Source: Billgrantia campisalis
GTDB lineage: Bacteria; Pseudomonadota; Gammaproteobacteria; Pseudomonadales; Halomonadaceae
Assembly: GCF_022341425.1 (NCBI RefSeq)
Contig: NZ_JABFUC010000010.1
Coordinates: forward strand, 62,001-126,000
Length of the DNA stretch: 64,000 nt
Direction: 5' to 3'
Position numbers and translations under genes: made by a program. Numbering within the stretch: the stretch's first letter is position 1; each line of letters opens with the position of its first letter. Under the pieces are notes generated by a model, which was not told the DNA's origin, made no database searches, and worked only from the letters and a program-made list of their open reading frames with translations. Shown here in pieces: positions 28,096 through 36,464 of this stretch.

Positions 28096-29595
28096 TTACC
28101 TCGCAGTTTTGTTCGTGTCACTGGCCCGACGCCGATCATACAGGTCGACCAGAATGGCATAGCTCATCACGGTCACGATAGGAAAGATCGAGGCGAAGGC
28201 GATCAGCCCGAAGCCGTCGATCAGCACGTTGCGGCCCTCGATCTGGCTGGCCAGCCCGATGCCCAGGGCGGTCACCAGCGGCACCGTCACCTCCGAGGTG
28301 GTCACCCCGCCCAAGTCGAAGGCCAGCGCCACGATATAGCGGGGGGCCAGGGCGGTCAGCAGGATGACCAGCAGGTAGCCGCCGATGATGTAGTGGTGGA
28401 TGGAGTCGCCGCTGATGATCCGGTGGACACCGATGGTGATGCCGATCGCCACCCCCAGCGCCACCAGCAGGCGAATCACGCTGCCCCGGATCTTCCCCGC
28501 GGCGGCCTCCTCGGCCTGCTGGCCCACGGCGATCAGCGCCGGCTCGGCCATGGTGGTGGCGAAGCCGATGCAGAAGGCGAACAGGTAGACCCACAGCCAG
28601 GTATCGAAGTTGATCAGCTGCTCGGCCATGCGCTGGCCGATGGGGAAGAGCCCGAGCTTGAGCCCGACCACGAAGGCGTAGAGGCCGATGATCACCAGCG
28701 CGAAACCGGCACCCACCTTGAGCGGATTGGAGAGCTTGCGCTTGAGCACCGCGTACTGGAAGAACAGGATGACCAGGATGATCGGCAGCACGTCGCGCAG
28801 CATGGCGAAGAGGTCGAGCAGCATCACCAGCGCCCCCGACGGGGCCGCGATGTCGTCCTGGGCGGCGATGAGCTCGGCGCCGGCGGGCACGCTGCCGGGG
28901 TCGGCATACACCAGGATGCCGTAGAGCTGCACGCTGATCATCGGCACCATCACCGCCAGGGCGACCAGGCCGAAGCCGTCGATCAGCGGGTTGCGGCCGC
29001 GGATCGAGGAGGCCAGGCCGATCCCCAGGGCGGCGATCAGCGGCACGGTGACGATGTTGGTGGTCACCCCGCCGGAATCATAGGCCAGCCCGACGATCTC
29101 CTCCGGGGCGAAGAAGGTCACCAGCACCACCAGCACGTAGCCGCCGATCATGTACCAGTGGAGGGGGTGGCCGAGAATCACCCGAAATACCCCCAGCGCC
29201 ATCACCAGCCCCACCGAGGCGGCCACGATCAGCCGCAGGGTGAGGGCGTCGATGCGCCCCTCGCTGATCTGGGCGGCCTGCTCGGCCACGGCGATCAGCG
29301 CCGGCTCCGCCACCACCGCCGAGAAGCCGATGGCGAAGCCGAAGACCATCAGCAGCGGCATGGAGCCGCGCCGGGCGAACTGGTTGGACAGGCTCTTGCC
29401 CACCGGGAAGATGCTCAGCTCCAGCCCGCGCAAGAACAGCGCCACGATCAGCAGGCCCACCGCGATGCCCAGCCCGCCTTCCGGCCACTCCCGCAGCAGC
29501 AGCGCCTGAAAGGCCACCACCACGGCGATGATCGGAAAGAGGTTGCGCAGCGCGTGGACCAGTGCGTGGAGAAAATCCTTGAGTTGCTCAGCCAA
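28096..29595 (-). CDS. DUF1538 family membrane protein (duplicated)
   Basis: 499 aa, about a dozen predicted TM helices. The two halves (~1-240 and ~255-490) are clear repeats: each has a FxIGF...AEPALIAVxxQA segment and a GGVTTxxVTVPLxxALGIGLAS-IxGRNxLIDGFGL segment. This fits an internally duplicated transporter with inverted or parallel repeats. It is first in an operon with PII-like, CBS and small membrane genes, so the reading is a nucleotide- or metabolite-regulated transporter. Substrate is not known and cannot be told from sequence. Confidence 0.85.
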   Translation of the reverse strand: MAEQLKDFLHALVHALRNLFPIIAVVVAFQALLLREWPEGGLGIAVGLLIVALFLRGLELSIFPVGKSLSNQFARRGSMPLLMVFGFAIGFSAVVAEPALIAVAEQAAQISEGRIDALTLRLIVAASVGLVMALGVFRVILGHPLHWYMIGGYVLVVLVTFFAPEEIVGLAYDSGGVTTNIVTVPLIAALGIGLASSIRGRNPLIDGFGLVALAVMVPMISVQLYGILVYADPGSVPAGAELIAAQDDIAAPSGALVMLLDLFAMLRDVLPIILVILFFQYAVLKRKLSNPLKVGAGFALVIIGLYAFVVGLKLGLFPIGQRMAEQLINFDTWLWVYLFAFCIGFATTMAEPALIAVGQQAEEAAAGKIRGSVIRLLVALGVAIGITIGVHRIISGDSIHHYIIGGYLLVILLTALAPRYIVALAFDLGGVTTSEVTVPLVTALGIGLASQIEGRNVLIDGFGLIAFASIFPIVTVMSYAILVDLYDRRRASDTNKTAR

Positions 29596-29784
29596 GACCG
29601 ACTCCCTGGAACCCGTTCCGTTGGTGCGCGCCCTGCCCGTCGCCCTGGGCTAGCCTGAGGAGGATGACAGGGGGCATGACGTGGCACCCTGTCCACTATA
29701 CCATCGGTTGTGGCCGGGGGCGTGTCCCCCACGGCGTGCGGTGTTGATCGATATCAAGGGCGAAGAGGACGCAAGGAGAAGCCG

Positions 29785-30381
29785 ATGAGTGTGTCGTTGA
29801 TCGTGGTGCTGGTGGTCCTGGGGCTGCTGGTGATCTATGGGGTCAGCATCTACAACCGCCTGGTGGCGCTGAAGAACCGCTATCAGAATGCCTTCGCCCA
29901 GATCGAGGTGCAGCTCAAGCGCCGCTACGACCTGATCCCCAACCTGGTGGAGACGGCCAAGGCCTACATGGCCCATGAGCGCGAGACCCTGCAGGCGGTG
30001 ACCGAGGCGCGCAACGCGGCGCTCTCCGGGCTTCAGGCGGCCGCTGCCCGGCCCGGTGAGCCGGGCGCCATGGCCGAGCTTTCCGGGGCGGAAGGGGCGT
30101 TGGGGGCGGCCCTTGGGCGCCTCAACGTGGTCATGGAAGCCTACCCGGACCTCAAGGCCTCGGCGAACATGCGCCAGCTCTCCGAGACCCTGACCAGCAC
30201 CGAGAACCGCGTGGCCTTCGCCCGTCAGGCCTTCAACGACGCCGTCATGCAGTACAACACCTACAAGCAGAGCTTCCCGCCGGTGGTGCTGGCGGGCCCC
30301 ATGGGGCATCGCGAGGATGCGGCACTGCTGGAGTTCGAGGACAGCGCGGCCATCCAGGCCGCGCCCAAGGTCAGCTTCTGA
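29785..30381 (+). CDS. LemA family protein
   Basis: 198-aa membrane-anchored coiled-coil protein: N-terminal TM (~3-22), then the LemA signature NRLVALKNRYQNAFAQIEVQLKRRYDLIPNLVETAKAYMAHE and ASANMRQLSETLTSTENRVAFARQAFNDAVMQYN. ATG 29785 has AAGGAGAA upstream; the frame opens at 29710. It is 11 bp upstream of an M48 membrane protease, a recurrent pairing. Role unproven; envelope-protease partner is the usual suggestion. Confidence 0.92.
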   Translation: MSVSLIVVLVVLGLLVIYGVSIYNRLVALKNRYQNAFAQIEVQLKRRYDLIPNLVETAKAYMAHERETLQAVTEARNAALSGLQAAAARPGEPGAMAELSGAEGALGAALGRLNVVMEAYPDLKASANMRQLSETLTSTENRVAFARQAFNDAVMQYNTYKQSFPPVVLAGPMGHREDAALLEFEDSAAIQAAPKVSF

Positions 30382-30392
30382 CGGGGCCGGCC

Positions 30393-32369
30393 ATGGATTT
30401 CTTCGATGCCCAGGACCAGGCGCGCCGCCAGACCGGCCGGCTGATCGGGCTGCTGGCACTGGCGGTGCTGGGCTTGATCGCGGCGGCGGCCGTGGTGGTG
30501 GCGCTGGGCGTGGCGCTGATGAATGGCGGCCGAACGGAGGCCGAGCTGCTGTCGCGCGCCCTCGACCCGTGGCTGCTGGGCAGCGTGGCGCTGGGGGTGC
30601 TGGCGGTGGTGGGGCTCGGCAGCCTGCTGCGCCACCTGCAGCTGCGCCGCGGAGGCTCGGCGGTGGCCGAGGCGCTGGGCGGACGGCTGCTCAACGTCAA
30701 TACCCGTGACGCCGACGAGCGCCGCCTGCTCAACGTGGTGGAGGAGATGGCCATCGCCTCGGGCATGCCGGTGCCGGCGGTCTATGTGCTCGAAGATGCG
30801 GCAATCAACGCCTTCGCCGCCGGCTATTCGCCCCAGGACGCCGCCATCGGGGTGACCCGTGGGGCGATCCGGGCCCTGGATCGCGACGAGCTGCAGGGCG
30901 TGGTGGCCCATGAGTTCAGCCATATCCTGCACGGCGACATGCGCCTCAACCTGCGCCTGGTGGCGCTGCTGCACGGTATCGTGCTGATCGGCCTGGCCGG
31001 CCGGATGCTGCTGCGCGGCCTGGTGGGCGGTCGCCGGGTGGGCCGCTCGCGGCGGGGTGGGGGCCACGTGGCGATCCTCGGCGTGGGGGTGGCGCTGATG
31101 GTGGTGGGCTACGCCGGCACGCTGAGCGGCAACCTGATCAAGGCGGCGGTCAGCCGTCAGCGGGAATTTCTCGCTGACGCCAGCGCGGTGCAGTACACCC
31201 GCAATCCGGCAGGCATTGCCCGGGCGCTGAAGCGGCTCGCGGCCCATGCCCAGGGCTCCGAGCTGCGGGCCGCTCAGGCCGCCGAGTTCAGCCATCTCTA
31301 TTTCGGACGCGGGGTGGCGGGGCTGCGCGGCCTGACTGCCACCCATCCCCCGCTCGAAGAGCGTATTCGGCGCCTGGACCCCGGCTGGGACGGCAGCCTG
31401 CCAGCGCCGAGGCGTTCCGAGCCGTCGGACGGCGCCCCCGCGCCTGCCGATTCCGAGGCCACTCCCGGCGCCGCCGGGCTGGCCGCGGCGCACCCGGCAC
31501 CCGACCCCGCCAGGGGAGGGGCGGGTGCCGAGCTGCTGGGGAATAGTATTGGCCGGTTCGGTCCCGAGGATCTCACCCGCGCCCGCCAGGCCCTGGCCGG
31601 CCTCGACCCGGCCCTGCTCGAGGCCGCCCACGACCCCTACGCCGCCCGGGCGCTGGTCTACGGGCTGCTGATGGGCGTGGCGCCGGAGAGTCGAGAGCGC
31701 CAGCGCCGGGCGCTGGTCGACCAGGCGCTGCCCGAGGTACTCGGCGAGCTCGACCGTCTGGCCGAGCCGCTGGCGGGCCTGAGTCCGGGGCAGCGGCTGC
31801 CGCTGATCGAGCTGGTCCTGCCGGTGCTGGGACAGCTCTCCACCGCCCAGTACGCCCGCTTTCGCCACTGTCTCGAACGCCTGATGGCCGAGGAGTCGGA
31901 GCCCGGCGCCCTGCAGTGGGCGCTGCACCGGCTGGTGCGGGTCGGCATCGAGGGGGAGGCCGGCCCCGGCCGCCATAGGCGGCGGCTGGAGCAACTGGAA
32001 GGGCCCGCGGCGCTGCTGCTGTCGAGCCTGGCCCGGGCCGGCGACGGCGATGCGGCTCAGGCGCGGGAGGCCTTCACCGCTGCCGCCGGTGCGCTGCCGC
32101 TGGCGCTGGGGTATGTCGCGCCGGCGGCAAGTTGTGCGGAGCTTGACTGGGCGATGCGCCAGCTCCAGTCGTTGGTCGATGAAGACCGCATCCGGCTGCT
32201 CACCGCCATGGCCCGCTGCGTCTCCGATGATGGCCGTATCGCGGCGGCCGAGGCGGAACTGCTGCGGGCGGTGGCCTGGTCGCTGGGCTGTCCGCTGCCG
32301 GTCACCGCCACCCAGGTGGCCGCGACGGATCATTTTCCCGCGGGAGTGTCCAACGGGCAGGGCCATTGA
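30393..32369 (+). CDS. M48 family membrane metalloprotease with long C-terminal region
   Basis: 658 aa. Two TM segments (~17-42 and 61-80), then an HtpX-like M48 domain with zinc motif HEFSH (173-177), two further TM stretches (~187-207 and ~226-245) and the glutamate-bearing REFLADASAVQYTRNP. Residues ~330-658 are not HtpX-like: a proline/alanine-rich linker followed by a helical domain ending ARCVSDDGRIAAAEAELLRAVAWSLGCPLP, which resembles a TerB-like helical end. Paired with lemA. Probably membrane protein quality control; substrate unknown. Confidence 0.88.
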   Translation: MDFFDAQDQARRQTGRLIGLLALAVLGLIAAAAVVVALGVALMNGGRTEAELLSRALDPWLLGSVALGVLAVVGLGSLLRHLQLRRGGSAVAEALGGRLLNVNTRDADERRLLNVVEEMAIASGMPVPAVYVLEDAAINAFAAGYSPQDAAIGVTRGAIRALDRDELQGVVAHEFSHILHGDMRLNLRLVALLHGIVLIGLAGRMLLRGLVGGRRVGRSRRGGGHVAILGVGVALMVVGYAGTLSGNLIKAAVSRQREFLADASAVQYTRNPAGIARALKRLAAHAQGSELRAAQAAEFSHLYFGRGVAGLRGLTATHPPLEERIRRLDPGWDGSLPAPRRSEPSDGAPAPADSEATPGAAGLAAAHPAPDPARGGAGAELLGNSIGRFGPEDLTRARQALAGLDPALLEAAHDPYAARALVYGLLMGVAPESRERQRRALVDQALPEVLGELDRLAEPLAGLSPGQRLPLIELVLPVLGQLSTAQYARFRHCLERLMAEESEPGALQWALHRLVRVGIEGEAGPGRHRRRLEQLEGPAALLLSSLARAGDGDAAQAREAFTAAAGALPLALGYVAPAASCAELDWAMRQLQSLVDEDRIRLLTAMARCVSDDGRIAAAEAELLRAVAWSLGCPLPVTATQVAATDHFPAGVSNGQGH

Positions 32370-32458
32370 AAAGCGGCGCAAGACTTGCAGCTGCGTCAAG
32401 GCTTTGCTGCAATGTACCCCTTTAATGGCCGACATGTGACAGTGCAGGAGATACCCGA

Positions 32459-33181
32459 ATGGCGAAAAGAGCCTGGATACCGGCAGCGATGGCGCTGACC
32501 CTCGCGCTGGGTCTGGCGGGCTGTGGGGAGGCCGAAGAGGAGGTGGCCGCTCCGGAGGCCGAAGAGAGCGAGGCGCCCGCCACCGAGGCAGAGCCGGATG
32601 AGGCACTGGACGCTGAGGCGCCGCCCCCGGCGGATGAGCCGCTGCCCGGCGAGCAAGACGCGCTGGTCGATGAGCAGGAGGTGCTGGGCGAGGATGACCT
32701 GACCCCCGAAGAGGAGGTGGCCGCCGATACCGAGACCCTGGGCGAGTCCCCGGCCGATACCCTGGACGAGGGAGCGGCCCTGCCCGGCGAGACCACGCCC
32801 GATGAGATCGATGCCATCATCGAAGAGCAGGAGCGCCGCTTCGAAGAGGCGCAGCGCCGCATCGATGAGCAGTTCGATGCGGTCGAGCGCGACGCGCCGG
32901 TCTTCGAGCCCATGGAGGACACCATGGACTTCGAGACCCGTCTCGAGCCGATCGAAGGCGACCCGGCCGAGGTGGAGCGCGACACGACCGGTACCCTGGA
33001 TGACGAGGCCGCGCTACCCGGTGAAACCACCGGCTCGGATATCGACGCCCTGCTGGAGGAGACCGAGCGCCGCTTCGAGGAGGCGCAGCGTCGCCTCGAA
33101 GAGCAGTTTGAGGAGGCCGAGCGTCGCGACCCGCTGGAGTATGAGGCGTTCGAGGTCGAGGAGTTCGAAGAGTCACGGTAA
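32459..33181 (+). CDS. acidic lipoprotein with internal duplication
   Basis: 240 aa. A signal peptide with lipobox LGLAGC gives Cys22 as the lipidated residue. The rest is extremely acidic (Glu/Asp rich) and low in hydrophobics. Residues 101-145 and 179-224 are two copies of one unit (TLDEGAALPGETT... and TLDDEAALPGETT...) each followed by an ERRFEEAQRR helix likely to be coiled coil. I do not recognise a family. High acidity is common in halophile periplasmic proteins. Separate from the protease gene by 89 bp; ends at a strong hairpin. Confidence 0.8.
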   Translation: MAKRAWIPAAMALTLALGLAGCGEAEEEVAAPEAEESEAPATEAEPDEALDAEAPPPADEPLPGEQDALVDEQEVLGEDDLTPEEEVAADTETLGESPADTLDEGAALPGETTPDEIDAIIEEQERRFEEAQRRIDEQFDAVERDAPVFEPMEDTMDFETRLEPIEGDPAEVERDTTGTLDDEAALPGETTGSDIDALLEETERRFEEAQRRLEEQFEEAERRDPLEYEAFEVEEFEESR

Positions 33182-33200
33182 ACGAGTAGCGGAGACACAA

Positions 33201-33226
33201 AAAGGCCCACCTTATGGTGGGCCTTT
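33201..33226. terminator. bidirectional terminator between lipoprotein gene and csp
   Basis: Perfect 11-bp stem AAAGGCCCACC-TTAT-GGTGGGCCTTT, flanked by As on the left, between convergent genes. Confidence 0.85.
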
Positions 33227-33281
33227 CGTCTGGGGCTGCCGGCCTTGCCTCACAAGGCTGCGGCGTCATCCGAGGTGGTGC

Positions 33282-33488
33282 TCAGTTGGCGACCCGGATG
33301 TTGGAGGCCTGAAGGCCCTTCTTGCCCTGGGTGACCTCGAAGGTGACCTTCTGTCCGTCCTGCAGGGTCTTGAAGCCGTCAGCCTGAATCTCGGAGAAGT
33401 GGGCGAACAGGTCGTCACCGCCGTCGTCCGGAGAAATGAAGCCATAGCCCTTGGTATCGTTGAACCACTTGACAGTGCCAGTTGCCAT
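33282..33488 (-). CDS. cold-shock domain protein (CspA family)
   Basis: 68-aa single cold-shock domain. RNP1 (KGYGFISP, residues ~13-20) and RNP2 (LFAHF) are intact, as is the [17 protein letters not shown] end. It binds single-stranded nucleic acid and melts RNA structure. A candidate promoter at 33643-33672 would give a ~150-nt leader, as typical of cold-induced csp genes, though cold induction is inference. Confidence 0.95.
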   Translation of the reverse strand: MATGTVKWFNDTKGYGFISPDDGGDDLFAHFSEIQADGFKTLQDGQKVTFEVTQGKKGLQASNIRVAN

Positions 33489-33642
33489 TGTCGATTTCCT
33501 TGCTTACTGATTGATCGTGCTGGGCACTCTCGGCGGTGCCGAAGGCCCGAAGTGCGTGGGCAAGACAAGAAAAGTGCGCTTCGGGTGTATCGAGAAATCG
33601 AAATACAACTGACGACTTTCACCTTGCTGTCCAACGCAGCGG

Positions 33643-33672
33643 ATCATGCATCAGGAGCCGGATGGGCGTCAA
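33643..33672 (-). promoter_or_regulatory. candidate csp promoter with long leader
   Basis: On the minus strand TTGACG (33672-33667), 18 nt, CATGAT (33648-33643). The predicted start is near 33636, leaving ~148 nt of 5' leader before the csp ATG. Confidence 0.4.
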
Positions 33673-33748
33673 TAAGGCTGCCCGCCACCGGCTCCGATAC
33701 CCGCCAACTAAACTGTAGAGCGAAAATCCTAGAGCGTCCAGCGCCAAC

Positions 33749-33769
33749 GGGGCGGCATGGGGCCGCCCC
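33749..33769 (-). terminator. stem-loop just after the chemoreceptor gene
   Basis: GGGGCGGC-ATGGG-GCCGCCCC, a perfect 8-bp stem, 13 bp past the chemoreceptor stop on the minus strand. No T-tract, so termination may be weak. The remainder of 33489-33748 is csp leader and promoter; no gene seen. Confidence 0.45.
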
Positions 33770-33781
33770 TGGTCACGCTCC

Positions 33782-35470
33782 CTAGAAGGTTTCCCATTCA
33801 GCGTCGCGGCGCTCCTGGGCGGGTGCCGCCGGCGTTCGGGTGGCCGGGCGATGATTGGGCCGCGGGTCGGCGTTCGTCTCGGTAAGCGACGGCTGACCGT
33901 GCGCCGCCAGCTGGAACTTGGCCACCGCCTCGGTGAGCCGCTGGGCTTCCGACTGCAGCTGGTTGGCCGCGCCGCTGGCCTGCTGCACCAGCGCCGCGTT
34001 CTGCTGGGTGGTCTGGTCCATGTCGCCGACCGCGGCATTGACCTCGCTGATGCCGGAGCGCTGCTCCCGGGAGGCCACGGCGATCTCGTCCATCAGGTCG
34101 TTGACCCGCTGCACCGAGGCCATGATCTCGCTCATGGTGCTGCTGGCGGTATCTGCCTGCTGGGTGCCGGCGGCGATCTGCTCGACCGAGGTCTCGATCA
34201 GCTGGCGGATATCGGTGGCGGCATCGGCGCTGCGGGTGGCGAGCTGGCGGACCTCACTGGCGACGACCGCGAACCCTCGGCCGTGTTCGCCGGCCCGGGC
34301 GGCCTCGACCGAGGCGTTCAGCGCCAGGATGTTGGTCTGGAAGGCGATGGAGTCGATCAGGCCGATGATCTCGGTGATCTGCTGCGAGCCTTGGCGAATC
34401 TCATGCATGCGCGCCACTACGTTGTCCACCACCTCGTTGCCCTGCTGGGCGCGGCCGGCCGCTTCCCGGGCCATGTGGCTGGCCTGGGCGGCGTTCTCGC
34501 TGTTGCGCTCCATGGTCGAGGTCATCTCTTCCATGCTCGAGGCGGTTTCGGTCAGCGAGGCGGACTGGCGCTCGGTGCGATCGGCCAGGTCCTGATTGCC
34601 GCTGGCGATCTCCCGGGCGCTGGAGAGGATCTCGCCGCTGCTGTCGCGCACCGTGGTCACGGTGGTCGAGAGGCCGCGCTGCATATCACGCAGGGCGGCA
34701 TAGAGCTTGCCGATTTCGTTGCGGCCGCGGGGCTCGATCTCGGCGCCAAGGTCGCCCTTGGCCATGCGCTGGAAGTGCTCGATGATCCTGTCCAAAGGGC
34801 GGATCAGGTTGGCGCCCACGCCCCAGAAGACCAGGCAGGCCGTGATCAGTGCAGTGAGAAATACCGCGATGATGGCCAGCCGAGCGGTGTCGACCACCCA
34901 TTCGAAGTTGACGGTGCGGGCATTCCCTTCGGCCTCCACGGTATGGAAGAAGCCGATGGCCGCCTGATAGAAGTCCCGGTACTGGTCATAGGCCTCAGGG
35001 CGCAGGGTGCGGTAGACGTCGCTGTCGCCTCCGGCCAGCGCCTCGGCCTGGGGCAGCAGCGTCTCGTTCATTAGCGCATCGAAGTTCTCGGCGATGGGCG
35101 CAATCAGCGACTCGTGCGCGGACTCGGCCGGCAGGGCGAGGAAGTCGGCCATGGCGTCGGCGGCGGATGCCAGGGCCTCGGCGGCCTCCTGGGCACGGGC
35201 CTGACGCTCGGCCGAGGAGAGGGCGGTTTGCGGCTCGATGGTGGCCTCGTAGAGGCGCGCCATCTCCAGGCGGGCGGCCTGCAGCGTGGAGTTGGTGCGG
35301 TTGAGGGTGGCCTGCTGGTTGACGTTGATGGCGTTGAACGCCTCCAGGCTGCGCTGGCTGTGGTTGACCGCGTAGAGTCCCACGCCGCTCAGCACCATTA
35401 GCAGTCCCATAAAGACCAGCAGCACCAGGGTCCAGCTCATTCTCACTGACATGTTGTCCAGCAGGCGCAT
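33782..35470 (-). CDS. methyl-accepting chemotaxis protein
   Basis: 562 aa. TM1 (~13-35), a periplasmic four-helix-bundle type sensor (~36-190), TM2 (~192-215), HAMP (~216-270), then the cytoplasmic signalling domain with the conserved tip [40 protein letters not shown]. The C-terminus is EWETF, matching the xWxxF pentapeptide that tethers CheR and CheB, so this is likely a high-abundance adapting receptor. No che genes are nearby. Ligand unknown. Confidence 0.93.
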   Translation of the reverse strand: MRLLDNMSVRMSWTLVLLVFMGLLMVLSGVGLYAVNHSQRSLEAFNAINVNQQATLNRTNSTLQAARLEMARLYEATIEPQTALSSAERQARAQEAAEALASAADAMADFLALPAESAHESLIAPIAENFDALMNETLLPQAEALAGGDSDVYRTLRPEAYDQYRDFYQAAIGFFHTVEAEGNARTVNFEWVVDTARLAIIAVFLTALITACLVFWGVGANLIRPLDRIIEHFQRMAKGDLGAEIEPRGRNEIGKLYAALRDMQRGLSTTVTTVRDSSGEILSSAREIASGNQDLADRTERQSASLTETASSMEEMTSTMERNSENAAQASHMAREAAGRAQQGNEVVDNVVARMHEIRQGSQQITEIIGLIDSIAFQTNILALNASVEAARAGEHGRGFAVVASEVRQLATRSADAATDIRQLIETSVEQIAAGTQQADTASSTMSEIMASVQRVNDLMDEIAVASREQRSGISEVNAAVGDMDQTTQQNAALVQQASGAANQLQSEAQRLTEAVAKFQLAAHGQPSLTETNADPRPNHRPATRTPAAPAQERRDAEWETF

Positions 35471-35740
35471 GGGCGTCTCTCCATTTTTTGTATTCGATAT
35501 CGATGGCTGTATTAGCTATCAGTTGTTGTATTAGATTGTCGACCCTGCGTGGCCGACTCGCTGCCTCATGGCAGTCGATTTTGAGGGGTTCTTTAGGATA
35601 TCTTTTGTGTTTTCTGTTGTATACGATCTTCCCCTTCAAATGTTGCGCCTCCCGGTGAGGCCGACGTAAGGCACCGGTTTGACGTAGAATCCCGACGTTG
35701 CCCGTGAGCGGGCGCGAGCCTTCGGCAGGGAGTCGTTGCG

Positions 35741-36385
35741 ATGTTGGTGGATGCCCAGTTCTGGCCCTTCCTGGTGGCCATTACGCTGCTGACCATGAGC
35801 CCCGGGGTGGATACCCTGTTGGTGATCCGCAATACCGCCCGTGGCGGCGTGCGCGACGGCGCGCTCACCAGCCTGGCGATCTGCTGCGGGCTCTTCGTGC
35901 ATGCGTCGGTGTCGGCGCTGGGCATCTCGCTGATTCTGCTGCAGTCGGCCTGGGCCTTCGGGGTGCTCAAGCTGGCCGGCGCGGGCTACCTGGTGTGGCT
36001 GGGCATCGCCAGCCTGCTGGCGGCGCGACGGGGGCAGGGGCTGCCGGTAGCCGGCGTCAGCGGCGAGCGGCGAAGGGTGCCGGCCTGGCTGCCGCTGCGC
36101 GAGGGTTTTCTCTGCAACGTGCTCAACCCCAAGACGGTGGTCTTCTACATGGCCTTCCTGCCCCAGTTCATCGCCCCAGGCGACCCGGCGCTGGTCAAAT
36201 CGCTGTTTCTGGCCGGGGTGCACTTCGTGATCGCCAACCTGTGGCAGATCGCCATCGCGGTGATGGTGGGCGGCGCGGGCAGGCTGCTGGCCAGTCGCGC
36301 CTTCGCCCGCGGGCTCAGCGGGGCCACCGGGGCGGTGCTGGTCGTGCTGGGCATCCGGCTCGCCTTCGAGCGCTCACCGGCCTGA
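35741..36385 (+). CDS. LysE/RhtB family exporter
   Basis: 214-aa inner-membrane translocator with about six TM helices. The family start FLVAITLLTMSPGVDTLLVIRNTARGGVRDGALTSLAICCGLFVH and the mid-protein GFLCNVLNPKTVVFYMAFLPQFI are diagnostic. It exports amino acids or derivatives (threonine, homoserine, lysine in characterised cases); substrate here is unknown. The 270-bp region upstream (35471-35740), shared with the divergent chemoreceptor, is AT-rich and holds a TCGATATCGA palindrome (35494-35503) but no promoter I could assign. No regulator is adjacent. Confidence 0.9.
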   Translation: MLVDAQFWPFLVAITLLTMSPGVDTLLVIRNTARGGVRDGALTSLAICCGLFVHASVSALGISLILLQSAWAFGVLKLAGAGYLVWLGIASLLAARRGQGLPVAGVSGERRRVPAWLPLREGFLCNVLNPKTVVFYMAFLPQFIAPGDPALVKSLFLAGVHFVIANLWQIAIAVMVGGAGRLLASRAFARGLSGATGAVLVVLGIRLAFERSPA

Positions 36386-36406
36386 GCCATGGGTAAGCAG
36401 GAAAGC

Positions 36407-36437
36407 GCGACGCCCAGACCAAAGGTCTGGGCGTCGC
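36407..36437. terminator. 14-bp perfect hairpin between lysE-type gene and slt
   Basis: GCGACGCCCAGACC-AAA-GGTCTGGGCGTCGC between convergent genes. There is no T-tract on either side, but position and strength suggest bidirectional termination. Confidence 0.65.
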
Positions 36438-36464
36438 ATCATCGGGCAAGGGGCAGGGCTGCGG

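Noticed and set aside
27397..29658. 753-codon open frame opposite the DUF1538 operon
   Set aside because: Histidine/glutamine-rich shadow crossing three real genes; no recognisable motif.
30261..32606. 781-codon open frame opposite the M48 protease
   Set aside because: Shadow of a high-GC gene; the plus strand has HEFSH and membrane segments.
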